A DNA stretch of 59,960 nucleotides, taken from assembly GCF_010686655.1 (NCBI RefSeq), contig NZ_JAAGVY010000031.1:1-59960 (forward strand), read 5' to 3'. The translations under genes and the position numbers were made by a program. The stretch comes from Cryomorpha ignava (GTDB lineage Bacteria > Bacteroidota > Bacteroidia > Flavobacteriales_D > Cryomorphaceae). Below, piece by piece: positions 1 to 8,511 of the stretch (its first letter is position 1; every line of letters begins with the position of its first letter). The notes under the pieces are model-generated. The model was not told where the DNA came from, searched no databases, and was given only the letters and a program-made list of their open reading frames with translations.

Positions 1-18
1 ACACCTGCGTTGCACAAA

Positions 19-66
19 AATTCCAAAATGCTCAAGTACGAAAATGTACGCTCCGCTTTTTGAATT
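19..66. repeat. Imperfect inverted repeat at window edge
   Basis: Outer arms AATTC (19-23) and GAATT (62-66) and inner arms GTAC (36-39) and GTAC (46-49) surround a GAAAAT loop, so an imperfect hairpin can form. The middle of the stem is mostly unpaired. The rest of 1-249 shows no gene. Its role is unknown; it could be the remains of an interspersed palindromic element. Confidence 0.35.
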
Positions 67-249
67 GCTAAGCGGAAACCTTCGGCTTGTCCATGGACTT
101 GGTAGTGAACTCTAAAACCTGTAATCGTACAACAGTAAAACTAGTACATAAAAGAATAAGAGGGCGTCCTTCATTTAGCCGTTAACAATTACTCCGAAAA
201 AGTTTACTTTGCAAAATGATTTATGGAAACCTTGTTTAAGTCGATATAA

Positions 250-1551
250 ATGAACTGGAAAACCTCTGTATTCTTAGTCCTCTTCGCAGGACTTTTGATC
301 TTTTTGACATTTAATCGTCACAAGCATAGTAAGAAAGGCTACTTCAATTATCAAAGTGAAATTTGGGCTGACAAGGCGGGTTATAATGTTTATTTGCCTG
401 CAACATTTATTTACAATTTCGACGCTTCTGCCTTTCCAGATTCACTAGATTCTCGAACTGGCGATGGGTTTAAACTTAACAAAAAGACTAAAATTGTATA
501 TACCAAATATACCTACGGGGTAGCGCTAATGCAGGCACCATTTTTTTTATTCGCCTATTGGTATTCTAATTTGATGGGTGCGGAATCTACGGGCTACGAG
601 CCAATATACCACGCTATTATTAATCTTTCCGCAGTTTTTTATTTAGTTTTTGGGCTCTTTTTTTTATTCAAATTTCTTTCTTTTCAATACTCTTGGAGAA
701 CGGCATTTTTCTCCACCGCGATCATTTTCTTAGGGACTAATCTTTATTATTATGCAATTGATGATACTGGGATGTCTCATGTTTATTCATTTTTTCTGTT
801 CTCAGCTTTTTTGTTCATCTCACGAAAAACTGATTTTCTCAAGGATTTAAAGCTAATAAACTTGATATCGATCAGTATTATTTCAAGTATAATTCTTCTC
901 ATTAGGCCTACTGGGGCAATGTTCTTACTTGTATTTTTCTTTTTGGATTTGAATCAAAGAAATCATATTCTGGAAAGAGTTCGGAGACTAGGGAATATTA
1001 GAGCCACTAGTGTTTTTCTATCCATTTTTGCCCTTATCTGGTTACCACAACTTTTATATTGGAAATATTCCACTGGCGATTTCTTGTCATATAGCTACGG
1101 TGGGGAAGGATTTAATTTTTTAAGCCCAAAGCTAGGCTATACATGGTTTTCTCCGATAAATGGATTATTTTTATATACCCCTCTATATTTGCTTATTCTT
1201 TTTGGAATGGTGCGTATGATTCATAACCAAGTAACCAATGGATGGTTAATCCTGACCTCGTTTTTTGCAATTTCATTTGTGTTCTCTTCGTGGTGGGACT
1301 GGTCATTTGGATGCTCGTTTGGAGCGAGAAGTTTTGTTGAATATTTAAGTCTTTTTGTTTTACCTGTCGCATATACTCTCTCTCAATGCACTAAGTTGAG
1401 ATTGTATAAAAAAGTACTTATTGGAACTCTTATTTTGGGGTTTGTGGCGTTTAACTTGAAAGTGACTTATACCTATGATAGTTGCTTTTTTGGAACTGAT
1501 GCATGGGATTGGTCGGAATACCTTTCATTAATATCTTCTCCTACAAAGTGA
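250..1551 (+). CDS. Polytopic membrane protein, possibly GT-C-type glycosyltransferase
   Basis: A 433-residue protein with about ten hydrophobic helices, starting with an N-terminal membrane segment (residues 5-20). A soluble loop at residues 25-85 lies between the first two helices and holds an aromatic/acidic stretch (AGYNVYLPATFIYNF). Later come a conserved-looking RPTG motif near residue 220 and SWWDWSFGCSFGARS near 350. This layout resembles uncharacterised Bacteroidota membrane proteins often labelled GT-C or family-39-like, but no catalytic acidic pair could be assigned. Membrane location is clear; enzymatic function is a guess. The gene stands alone, followed by a convergent barrel gene. 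Confidence 0.55.
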   Translation: MNWKTSVFLVLFAGLLIFLTFNRHKHSKKGYFNYQSEIWADKAGYNVYLPATFIYNFDASAFPDSLDSRTGDGFKLNKKTKIVYTKYTYGVALMQAPFFLFAYWYSNLMGAESTGYEPIYHAIINLSAVFYLVFGLFFLFKFLSFQYSWRTAFFSTAIIFLGTNLYYYAIDDTGMSHVYSFFLFSAFLFISRKTDFLKDLKLINLISISIISSIILLIRPTGAMFLLVFFFLDLNQRNHILERVRRLGNIRATSVFLSIFALIWLPQLLYWKYSTGDFLSYSYGGEGFNFLSPKLGYTWFSPINGLFLYTPLYLLILFGMVRMIHNQVTNGWLILTSFFAISFVFSSWWDWSFGCSFGARSFVEYLSLFVLPVAYTLSQCTKLRLYKKVLIGTLILGFVAFNLKVTYTYDSCFFGTDAWDWSEYLSLISSPTK

Positions 1552-1632
1552 GAACTCCGAATTTTTACGTCAATAGAATTTAGATTTTAGTTTTTTATTG
1601 AAAAGTGAGTATATATGCAACCCACATAACCC

Positions 1633-2361
1633 TCAAAGCCTTAACCCCAATCCAAACCGGATATGCAACTCATTCGGGAAAAGTTTGATATCCGACCTAC
1701 TCGATTTTCTATCTGAAATTGGCACTGCCGGGTTTTCTGTCTTGGTACTTGATACAAAGGCATTTGCAACGGTAAAGGGAATATTGAGGTTGAGAAACCA
1801 GTGATCTGAAATGGAATATGCTAGTGTCGGTATTGCAGAGAAGCGAATACCACCGGTTGACGATGATACCGGGAATATGTCTGATGTTTGCGGCCTCATT
1901 GATGCTCTTAGGTAGTAAGGGCTGGCTCCTGCACCTAAGTAAACTTTAAGCTTCGATTCTTCTTCAAATAAATCAATCAGAAATGAATAGGTATAACGCA
2001 CTGCTGCCTTAATCTCGTCTACACTCGTACCTCCTACCAAATGTGAAAACTGATTGAGACTGTCAAGCGAGTAGACCTCTGCTTCTTTAGTATTAAAACC
2101 AATTCTCGAAATTTCAAATTCTTGAAAGTCGCCATTCTCTCTGAATAAAAGTACTGCCGGACTAAAATAGCCATAGGCACCATTACTCTTCTTTACTTCA
2201 ATGCCCTGTGGATGCCAATTTTGAACTTGCTCATTGGAAATTGCAAAATTGGAGTATGCCGCAAACGCGAAGTTCTGATCTTGTGAGAATAGGCTTACGG
2301 ATGATAAAAGAAATGTGGCTAACACCAGAAAACTCAAAAATTTGACCCGTGAAAAACGCAT
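1633..2361 (-). CDS. Secreted outer-membrane beta-barrel-like protein
   Basis: A 242-residue protein with a clear signal peptide (about residues 1-26, ending VSLFSQ). The mature part has alternating hydrophobic strands and an amphipathic, aromatic-poor C-terminus (LHIRFGLGLRL) typical of barrel-closing strands. Glycine-rich turns (YLGAGASPYYL, near residue 145) fit an outer-membrane barrel with long loops. No catalytic motif is visible and no specific family was recognised. It is transcribed alone, with its end facing the membrane protein gene at 250-1551. Confidence 0.6.
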   Translation of the reverse strand: MRFSRVKFLSFLVLATFLLSSVSLFSQDQNFAFAAYSNFAISNEQVQNWHPQGIEVKKSNGAYGYFSPAVLLFRENGDFQEFEISRIGFNTKEAEVYSLDSLNQFSHLVGGTSVDEIKAAVRYTYSFLIDLFEEESKLKVYLGAGASPYYLRASMRPQTSDIFPVSSSTGGIRFSAIPTLAYSISDHWFLNLNIPFTVANAFVSSTKTENPAVPISDRKSSRSDIKLFPNELHIRFGLGLRL

Positions 2362-2520
2362 ATTGTTTGAAGATTGATGTGCGATGTAAAACGCTCAACA
2401 ACAGTTTTTAGTATGCTTTAAGTTTGATTTTACTTTCTAATACTCCGGGAGATAAGTTAGGCTAAAGATATTCGAAGCACATCCATTATTCAATTTCTAT
2501 TCTGAAAATTTAATGTAAAA

Positions 2521-2907
2521 CTATTCAATATCAGCATTATAAATATTGAATATGCAGCTGTTTTCATAATCTGGAGGAATGGTTTTTACTTTTTCATTTT
2601 CCGAATCCCAGTTGTCAGTAATCTGTATTTTCTTCGTCAAAATTCCACCGCCATCTACTTCTGTATAAGCCGAGTCTATTTCCCAAACGCAATCAGGCTC
2701 TTCATCGCTACCCTTATTAGAGGTAGTAATAGACAACTGATTTGATTGTCCTGATTCAATATTTAGGGTATCGCTTCCGCGTCCATTTCTGTAAACTACC
2801 ATTTTTAAATTCTTGTCGCTATTATTTTTAATCGATCTGGTCGTTACAGTTTCACTAGAGCAGGAGGTGAGGGATAGAAGGACAGCTATTGAAAATAAAT
2901 TTTTCAC
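2521..2907 (-). CDS. Small hypothetical lipoprotein
   Basis: Read from the GTG at 2907, the product begins VKNLFSIAVLLSLTSCSSE, a good lipoprotein signal with lipobox LTSC. An ATG at 2967 would add 20 residues that do not look like a signal peptide, so the GTG start is preferred. The mature part (about 110 residues) is polar and acidic, with a short beta-rich region and two cysteines (DCVWEID and NSCIFNI) that could pair. No family is recognised. It is probably anchored in an envelope membrane. Confidence 0.5.
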   Translation of the reverse strand: MKNLFSIAVLLSLTSCSSETVTTRSIKNNSDKNLKMVVYRNGRGSDTLNIESGQSNQLSITTSNKGSDEEPDCVWEIDSAYTEVDGGGILTKKIQITDNWDSENEKVKTIPPDYENSCIFNIYNADIE

Positions 2908-2967
2908 TTCAGTATTGTTGGAATAATTGAATTTTGATTGCGTTTTAATAGCCGAAATCCGAAGCAA

Positions 2968-3288
2968 ATGCTCCGGATTCCAGTGCTATGAAACAGAAAA
3001 CCCTGAAATGACTCATAATTGAAACAAATAGAAGCACACTTCAGGTATCCGAAAGGTAAAAAAAATATTTTGATTATTTTAATTTCGAATAGGTGTAATT
3101 TCGCAAGTCCACATTTCAAAAGTGCTCTTGATGTGAGAATTTCATGCTGTATAGACGAGTGAGGGCATTGCACGCAGCTTACAAACCAAAGATTGAATAT
3201 GGCTGTATCACTTCTGTGAAATGAGAATAAAAAAAACCCTTAACGAATTCTCGCTAAGGGTCTTAAAATATGATTTAACAATGTAAAA
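2968..3288. other. Intergenic region without gene
   Basis: Apart from the terminator at 3227-3261, nothing convincing was found. Open frames here have no plausible start context and no protein-like composition. Confidence 0.5.
3227..3261 (-). terminator. Rho-independent terminator of DUF1573 gene
   Basis: Arms ACCCTTA (3236-3242) and TAAGGGT (3255-3261) form a hairpin. On the minus strand it is followed by a run of eight or more T (3227-3235). It lies 28 bases past the stop codon of the DUF1573 gene. Confidence 0.85.
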
Positions 3289-3840
3289 TTAAGCAGGTAC
3301 TTCTTCTACATCTGCCATAATAGTTAGAATGGTTGAAGCAGGCTCTGTATTAGCAGTAATTGTAACAGTTTTATTCTGTTTGTTTTTTTGCTTGCCTGGT
3401 TTATACACAACTTTTATTTCACCTGTTGCACCCGGAGCAATAGGCTCTTTCGGATACTGTGGTACCGTGCAACCGCATGAACCTTTGGCATTTTCAATAA
3501 TAAGAGGTTCTTTACCTGTATTTGTAAAAGTAAAGACTTTGGTGTTTTCAGAATCCTGAAGAATATTTCCAAAATCGTAGGTACTTTCGTTGAAATCCAT
3601 TGCTGTAAGCGGTCCTGAAGGTTTTGTGCTGGCAGATTTCAATGGATCTATCGATGCTACATCTGCAGCTTTCTTATTTGCCAGTGCGGTAGAATTATTG
3701 TCTGCTGCACGCTCAAAAGTTGCTTTTGCACTTGTTGGATCTGCATAGGATGAAGAGCCATTCTTTACTAATAATACTGTGTTTACAACGAGCAATGCTG
3801 CGATGAAAACCATTAATCCGTTTTTTAAACTTTCACTCAT
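3289..3840 (-). CDS. DUF1573 family periplasmic protein
   Basis: A 183-residue protein. Residues 8-26 form a signal anchor or signal peptide, then a low-complexity Ala/Ser/Lys linker, then a DUF1573 domain from about residue 78. The domain has the hallmark pattern FNESTYDFGNI...F.FTNTGKEPLII and a GSCGCTVP motif near 120, an immunoglobulin-like beta sandwich also found in HYDIN/ASPM-type repeats. DUF1573 proteins are very common in Bacteroidota and usually of unknown function in the envelope. It follows the S41 protease gene by 74 bases, but a candidate promoter in that gap and its own terminator suggest it can be transcribed separately. Confidence 0.85.
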   Translation of the reverse strand: MSESLKNGLMVFIAALLVVNTVLLVKNGSSSYADPTSAKATFERAADNNSTALANKKAADVASIDPLKSASTKPSGPLTAMDFNESTYDFGNILQDSENTKVFTFTNTGKEPLIIENAKGSCGCTVPQYPKEPIAPGATGEIKVVYKPGKQKNKQNKTVTITANTEPASTILTIMADVEEVPA

Positions 3841-3868
3841 GTTCTTAGATTTTTGACTTTTTGAATTA

Positions 3869-3876
3869 CAAATTTA
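3869..3876 (-). promoter_or_regulatory. Candidate -7 element for DUF1573 gene
   Basis: The minus strand reads TAAATTTG, a perfect match to the Bacteroidota -7 consensus TAnnTTTG, 28 bases before the ATG at 3840. No good -33 TTTG was found at 19 bases. Confidence 0.4.
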
Positions 3877-3914
3877 GTAATTCTCTTGATTTGATGTATT
3901 GTTTAACAAATTGT

Positions 3915-5525
3915 TTAGAATTCAGTACGCGCTAAATTATAGTTTTTATAACTATTGTCATTTAAAATGTCAACTGCATGCGAGAATGCAGGCCAATAAG
4001 GATTGAATACTTGATAGTATGCAGAATAGTTCCAAAGATTTCGTGCAATAAGCGCTTCAAGCCTTCCTTTTATCATTTTTTCAGACGCAGCGTACTGCTC
4101 ATCTGTCCATTCTATTTCGGAATCTTCATCGGCGGTGTATGCTTTAAACTCTTCAATTACAGTATTCATTTCAAAGCTTTCGATAAACTTATCTACGGTG
4201 GGGTAGGTTTTTAAAAGCTGCTTCCTATGTTTATTCGAGTAGGTAATAGCAAAGCTATTCATAACCCCTTTTCTGATCAGATCGGTATTCAGTTTTGTTG
4301 ATTGGGTGGTATCAATGGGTACAAAAACATCGGGAGTAATGCCACCGCCACCATATACAATTCGTTTTTTGTCTGTGAAATATTTCAGAGAATCAGGTGC
4401 GTGGAGACTATCTAATGAAAATACTTCACCAGTTTCATAGCGCTCATATTTCTCCATATAATAAGCTTCGGCACCATCTTCGTATGATTTTTGAATACAG
4501 CGACCACTTGGAGTATAATATTTCTGGGTGGTTAAGCGCACATAGCTTCCATCTGGAAGGGGTATGGGGCGTTGTACCAGTCCTTTTCCAAAACTTCGGC
4601 GACCTACTACCAGCCCGCGATCCCAATCTTGAATGGCTCCGGCCACGATTTCAGATGCGCTGGCAGATCCTTCGTCCATAAGTACCACCAGACGTCCTTT
4701 TTCAAAATCACCATTTGCAGTGGCGCTGCGGTCTCTGCGCGGGTAGCTTCTTCCTTCGGTATAGACTATCAATTCATTTACTTTCAGAAATTCATCGGCT
4801 AAATCTATTGCGGTTTCCAAAAGCCCACCGCCATTTCCTTGCAGGTCAAGTATTAAATCTTCCATACCATTTGCTTTCAGTTGCTTCATGGCTGTTGTAA
4901 ACTCATCCATCGTTGTTTTCGAAAAGCGATTTAGCTTGATATATCCTATTTTGTCGTTGACCATATAAGATGCATCAAGGCTGTAGATTGGTATTTCATC
5001 TCTGATGATTTCAAAATCGAGTGGATCTTTCGTGCCACGACGCGAGATACCGACATTTACTATAGTGCCTTTCGATCCCCTCAGTTTATCTGTTACATCT
5101 TTGTTGGTAATACCTACACCGGCTACATTTTCCCCTTCAATAGATACGATTCTGTCACCGGCCATTATGCCAAGCGATTCACTCGGGCCACCTGCAATAG
5201 GCGATACAACTATAATCGTGTCTTTAAGGATATTAAACTGCACACCGATACCTTCAAAATTTCCTTCCAAACCTTCATTGGCTTTTGCCACATCTTCGGC
5301 AGGAATATAAACGCTATGTGGATCTAAATCTTCAAGCATTTTGCGAATGGCATCATCCACTAATTTATTCGTGGAAACGCTGTCAACATAGCTATTTTCA
5401 ATATGATATAGTAGTGCGGTAAGTTTCTCTGCGGCTTGTCTAAATTCAGTATTGAGTTCTTGCTGTTGAGAAAATGCACTGAAAGACAGAGTGATAGACA
5501 TCACTACAGTAAGTAATAATTTCAT
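3915..5525 (-). CDS. C-terminal processing peptidase (S41 family, CtpA/Prc-like)
   Basis: A 536-residue secreted serine protease. A signal peptide (1-19, ending AFSQ) is followed by an N-terminal helical part, a PDZ domain (about 85-160) and the S41 catalytic core. The catalytic dyad is visible as Ser289 in the block EGSASASEIVAGA and Lys314 in RSFGKGLVQ, 25 residues apart as in CtpA/Prc enzymes. The family cleaves proteins at their C-termini in the periplasm and takes part in envelope protein turnover. The C-terminal 150 residues are an added helical region. The gene is divergent from the sigma-like/pseudo-trypsin fusion at 5791 and lies upstream of the DUF1573 gene. Confidence 0.92.
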   Translation of the reverse strand: MKLLLTVVMSITLSFSAFSQQQELNTEFRQAAEKLTALLYHIENSYVDSVSTNKLVDDAIRKMLEDLDPHSVYIPAEDVAKANEGLEGNFEGIGVQFNILKDTIIVVSPIAGGPSESLGIMAGDRIVSIEGENVAGVGITNKDVTDKLRGSKGTIVNVGISRRGTKDPLDFEIIRDEIPIYSLDASYMVNDKIGYIKLNRFSKTTMDEFTTAMKQLKANGMEDLILDLQGNGGGLLETAIDLADEFLKVNELIVYTEGRSYPRRDRSATANGDFEKGRLVVLMDEGSASASEIVAGAIQDWDRGLVVGRRSFGKGLVQRPIPLPDGSYVRLTTQKYYTPSGRCIQKSYEDGAEAYYMEKYERYETGEVFSLDSLHAPDSLKYFTDKKRIVYGGGGITPDVFVPIDTTQSTKLNTDLIRKGVMNSFAITYSNKHRKQLLKTYPTVDKFIESFEMNTVIEEFKAYTADEDSEIEWTDEQYAASEKMIKGRLEALIARNLWNYSAYYQVFNPYWPAFSHAVDILNDNSYKNYNLARTEF

Positions 5526-5790
5526 AAATGAGGTTTAATGCTTAATTTGTTCATAAAAGTAACGAATCCGCGTAAGGAAGGGATGTCTTAGTGCCGTTAA
5601 ATATGGTTAAAGATGTTTGCCAATGCATACGCCAGGAAAAAAGAAATTGTTCCACCTTATCGTATAAATGATTGGTAATGAAACCTCACAACTGCTTATT
5701 GCGTAAGCGTGTTTAATGTATTCTTATGATAAATCAATAGAATCATCTCTTTTATTTTTTCCAGATGCGTTGCAACACGAAATATAATCA

Positions 5791-7335
5791 ATGAAAAATG
5801 AAGAATTACATAAGTTTACTAGCGAGGATTGGAAGCTGTTAGAATCCCAGTTTGCGGGGTTTTCATTGCCCGTTATCGATTTCGTAACCGAAAATAAAGG
5901 TTCACTTTCTGAAGCCGAGGAAATATACATAAACGCATTTATTTACTATACGCAATTACTCGAGCTTCATGGTCTTAAGCTCTCCACAAAGGCTGAAGAT
6001 TTGATTTATTCTTTTTCGCGGAAGCTTTGGATAAAAGTATTGGGAAAAAGAAATGTGGATGTCAATTTTGTAAAGCATCGCAGGTCATTTTTTGAAATGG
6101 AAGATGCATTTCATGAAATTGAATCCATAAATGAAAGAAGCGAAAAAACGGCCGAGAAACTCGCCGAAGTGGGTGAGCCGGCACGTACGCTGATATTAGA
6201 ACATATTGGGCGAAACGCAGAACTTGCAATTATAGGGTCGAGATTGGGCTATTCCGATGAAGACAGGGCTTTTGGACAAATATCCAAAAGTCTTCGCAAA
6301 CTTATTCGCCTCTCTGAAGGCAAAACATTTGAACTAGATGATGCTGATTTTAAGCTCTTATTGAGATATGTTCTGGACAATCAGGGTCGTGACTCAATAG
6401 ATCTTAATGAAGAGAAAAAAGTAGCAGTAACCATGATTTCGCGATCTGTGGCAATGATTAGAAGCTATGTAACCAGAAACCAGCGCATTGCAAAATTAAA
6501 AGAAATGCAGGAAAGAATTCACCCGGATGTGCATTCTGCTCTTGAAAAATCTCAGCCAGTCAGTACTCAAAAAAACAGAAAAATGAAGCCAATAGCAGTA
6601 TTTGCCCTTTCGGCTATAGTGGCGCTATCCGTTTCGGTGATGACAGCATTCGGAATTTCCGGTTTTCAAAAACAAAACCAGCAATCTGAAACTGAAACCG
6701 AAATAAACGCCGATACGTTAATAACTGAAACCGTCGTTATAGACTCTATGCCTGTGATAGCACATAGTTCATCGGCATTTGCGATTTCTAACGATGGTCT
6801 TTTTATCACCGCAGCAAAAGTCGAAAAGGGAATACGGTTTAAGCTCATCCCATCTGTGGAAGGAGAAGTGCTAATTGGCGAAGTGGTATTTAGCGATACC
6901 GCACAAAGTCTTGCAATAATAAAATGTACTTTAGAAAGCCGTTTGCGATTACCTTATATGTTATCTTTTGAGGATCCGAAAATTGCACAGGAATTGTATT
7001 CTATAAGCAATTATAAGCAAGAATTTTTTTATACGGAAGGTAAAGTAAACGCAGCAGGAGTAGAGGGAATGGGAAAAGTGAAACTAGATAATACTACACC
7101 CGGGGCTCCTATTGTTTCTGAAAAGGGACAAATTCTTGGAATGGTTCTTGGTAATGGTGATGAGAATATGAATCTCGTGATTACCAGTTCAAAAATGAAA
7201 GAAGCTATTTCAAAATATGAGGAAAACTCGGGCTTAAGAGTCCAGCTTGTTACTCGCAATGGTTTGTTTTATAGCAATAGAACATCTCAGGTAGAACTCT
7301 TAAAACCCTTTATCTACGAGGTAAAAAATATTTGA
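5791..7335 (+). CDS. Sigma-70-like / transmembrane / degenerate trypsin-like fusion protein
   Basis: A 514-residue protein with three parts. Residues 10-100 resemble sigma-70 region 2 as found in Bacteroidota ECF-like factors (DFVTENKGSLSEAEEIY, then DLIYSFSRKLWIKVLGKR). Residues 130-172 resemble region 4 with a helix-turn-helix (ELAIIGSRLGYSDEDRAFG). Residues 267-290 are one membrane helix. Residues 325-470 follow a trypsin/HtrA-like pattern (SSAFAISNDGLFITAAKV, then SLAIIKC, then GAPIVSEKGQILGMVLG), but the positions of the catalytic His, Asp and Ser are not conserved: Lys343 stands where His is expected and no GNSGG block exists. The likely topology is cytoplasmic N-terminus and periplasmic C-terminus. 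It may act as a membrane-tethered regulator; function is inferred only. The assignment of both end domains is from pattern recognition. Confidence 0.6.
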   Translation: MKNEELHKFTSEDWKLLESQFAGFSLPVIDFVTENKGSLSEAEEIYINAFIYYTQLLELHGLKLSTKAEDLIYSFSRKLWIKVLGKRNVDVNFVKHRRSFFEMEDAFHEIESINERSEKTAEKLAEVGEPARTLILEHIGRNAELAIIGSRLGYSDEDRAFGQISKSLRKLIRLSEGKTFELDDADFKLLLRYVLDNQGRDSIDLNEEKKVAVTMISRSVAMIRSYVTRNQRIAKLKEMQERIHPDVHSALEKSQPVSTQKNRKMKPIAVFALSAIVALSVSVMTAFGISGFQKQNQQSETETEINADTLITETVVIDSMPVIAHSSSAFAISNDGLFITAAKVEKGIRFKLIPSVEGEVLIGEVVFSDTAQSLAIIKCTLESRLRLPYMLSFEDPKIAQELYSISNYKQEFFYTEGKVNAAGVEGMGKVKLDNTTPGAPIVSEKGQILGMVLGNGDENMNLVITSSKMKEAISKYEENSGLRVQLVTRNGLFYSNRTSQVELLKPFIYEVKNI

Positions 7336-7415
7336 AAGGAAAGCGCAACCTTCTATTTCGAGGCGCGTACTATAAATCGAAATAAGATGCCCGTCCGAAA
7401 GGGCTATGAAACAGG

Positions 7416-7445
7416 AAAGCCTCCCTTGCTATGGGGAGGCTTTTT
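7416..7445. terminator. Bidirectional terminator between fusion gene and trxB
   Basis: Arms GCCTCCC (7419-7425) and GGGAGGC (7434-7440) are flanked by AAA on the left and TTTTT on the right. It serves the forward gene ending at 7335 and lies just beyond the stop of the reverse gene ending at 7466. A smaller hairpin, GCCC/GGGC at 7389-7404, precedes it. Confidence 0.8.
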
Positions 7446-7465
7446 CTATATAATGCTTTTTTATA

Positions 7466-8425
7466 TTAATGTATTCCCTGATCTGCAAGATAACGCTCTG
7501 CATCCAGTGCTGCCATACATCCGGTACCCGCAGCAGTAACGGCTTGGCGGTAAATTTTATCGGCAGCATCGCCACATGCAAATACGCCTTCTACTTTTGT
7601 TTTGGTCGATCCGAGTTGTATCTTTAGATATCCGGTTTCGTCCATATCAAGCTGTCCTTTAAAGATGTCGGTATTTGGTTTATGACCAATAGCTACAAAG
7701 AATCCGGTAACATCCAGAACTTTTTCTTCGTTCGTTTCAGTATTTATCACTTTTACACCTTCCACTCCTTTTTCGCCCAGCACTTCCATTGTTTCGGTAT
7801 GCCAGAGAATCTCAATGTTTGGGGTGTTCATCACACGGTGCTGCATCGCTTTTGAAGCGCGCATTTCGCCACGGCGAACTATCATAGTAACTTTACGACA
7901 AAGTTTAGCCAGATAGCTGGCTTCTTCAGCAGCTGTATCGCCGGCACCTACAATTGCTACGTCCTGACCTTTGTAGAAGAACCCATCGCATACCGCGCAG
8001 GCACTTACTCCAAACCCATTTAGGCGTTGCTCGCTTTCAAGACCAAGCCATTTTGCCGAAGCTCCGGTAGAAATAATTATCGTATCGGCAGTAACATGCT
8101 TCTTGCCGTCTATTTCCACTTTATGTGGCTTTTGACTGAAGTCAACTGAGGTGGCCAATCCAAAACGCACATCGGTTCCAAAACGCTCGGCTTGTTTTTT
8201 AAAATCTTCCATCATTTCAGGACCCTGAATCCCATCAGGATATCCTGGATAGTTTTCAACATCGGTGGTGATGGTAAGCTGACCACCGGGCTGTAAACCC
8301 TGATACATTACTGGATGCATATCGGCTCTGCCTGCATAAATAGCAGCGGTATAGCCAGCAGGCCCAGATCCGATTATAAGACATTTTATGTGTTCAATTT
8401 CTTCGCTCATGCTGATATTATTCAA
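7466..8425 (-). CDS. trxB: Thioredoxin reductase (NADPH)
   Basis: A 319-residue flavoprotein that passes electrons from NADPH to thioredoxin in the cytoplasm. The FAD-binding motif GSGPAG is at 19-24, the redox-active pair Cys143 and Cys146 in CAVCD, and the NADPH-binding GAGDTAAEEA near 165. The C-terminal FAD signature VFACGDAAD is present near 283. Length is normal for the bacterial low-molecular-weight type. Two starts are possible, 8425 and an internal ATG at 8410 (MSEEIEH); the second gives a more typical N-terminus. A perfect -7 element at 8437-8444 leaves a very short leader for either start. Confidence 0.95.
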   Translation of the reverse strand: MNNISMSEEIEHIKCLIIGSGPAGYTAAIYAGRADMHPVMYQGLQPGGQLTITTDVENYPGYPDGIQGPEMMEDFKKQAERFGTDVRFGLATSVDFSQKPHKVEIDGKKHVTADTIIISTGASAKWLGLESEQRLNGFGVSACAVCDGFFYKGQDVAIVGAGDTAAEEASYLAKLCRKVTMIVRRGEMRASKAMQHRVMNTPNIEILWHTETMEVLGEKGVEGVKVINTETNEEKVLDVTGFFVAIGHKPNTDIFKGQLDMDETGYLKIQLGSTKTKVEGVFACGDAADKIYRQAVTAAGTGCMAALDAERYLADQGIH

Positions 8426-8436
8426 ATTTGAAGGTG

Positions 8437-8444
8437 CAAATGTA
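8437..8444 (-). promoter_or_regulatory. Candidate -7 element for trxB
   Basis: The minus strand reads TACATTTG, a perfect TAnnTTTG match, 11 bases upstream of the 8425 start. No clear -33 element. Confidence 0.45.
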
Positions 8445-8511
8445 CGAAGAGATTGGGCGATTTAGAAGTGATAGTTATCACCAAAACCAATGAACCCTAA
8501 GCCGGAAACTA

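Noticed and set aside
2904-3173. Reverse 89-codon frame overlapping the small lipoprotein gene
   Set aside because: Unlikely amino acid pattern, and it covers the lipoprotein start in another frame.
7389-7445. Riboswitch-like structure before trxB
   Set aside because: It lies downstream of both neighbouring genes, and the part that pairs strongly is an ordinary bidirectional terminator.
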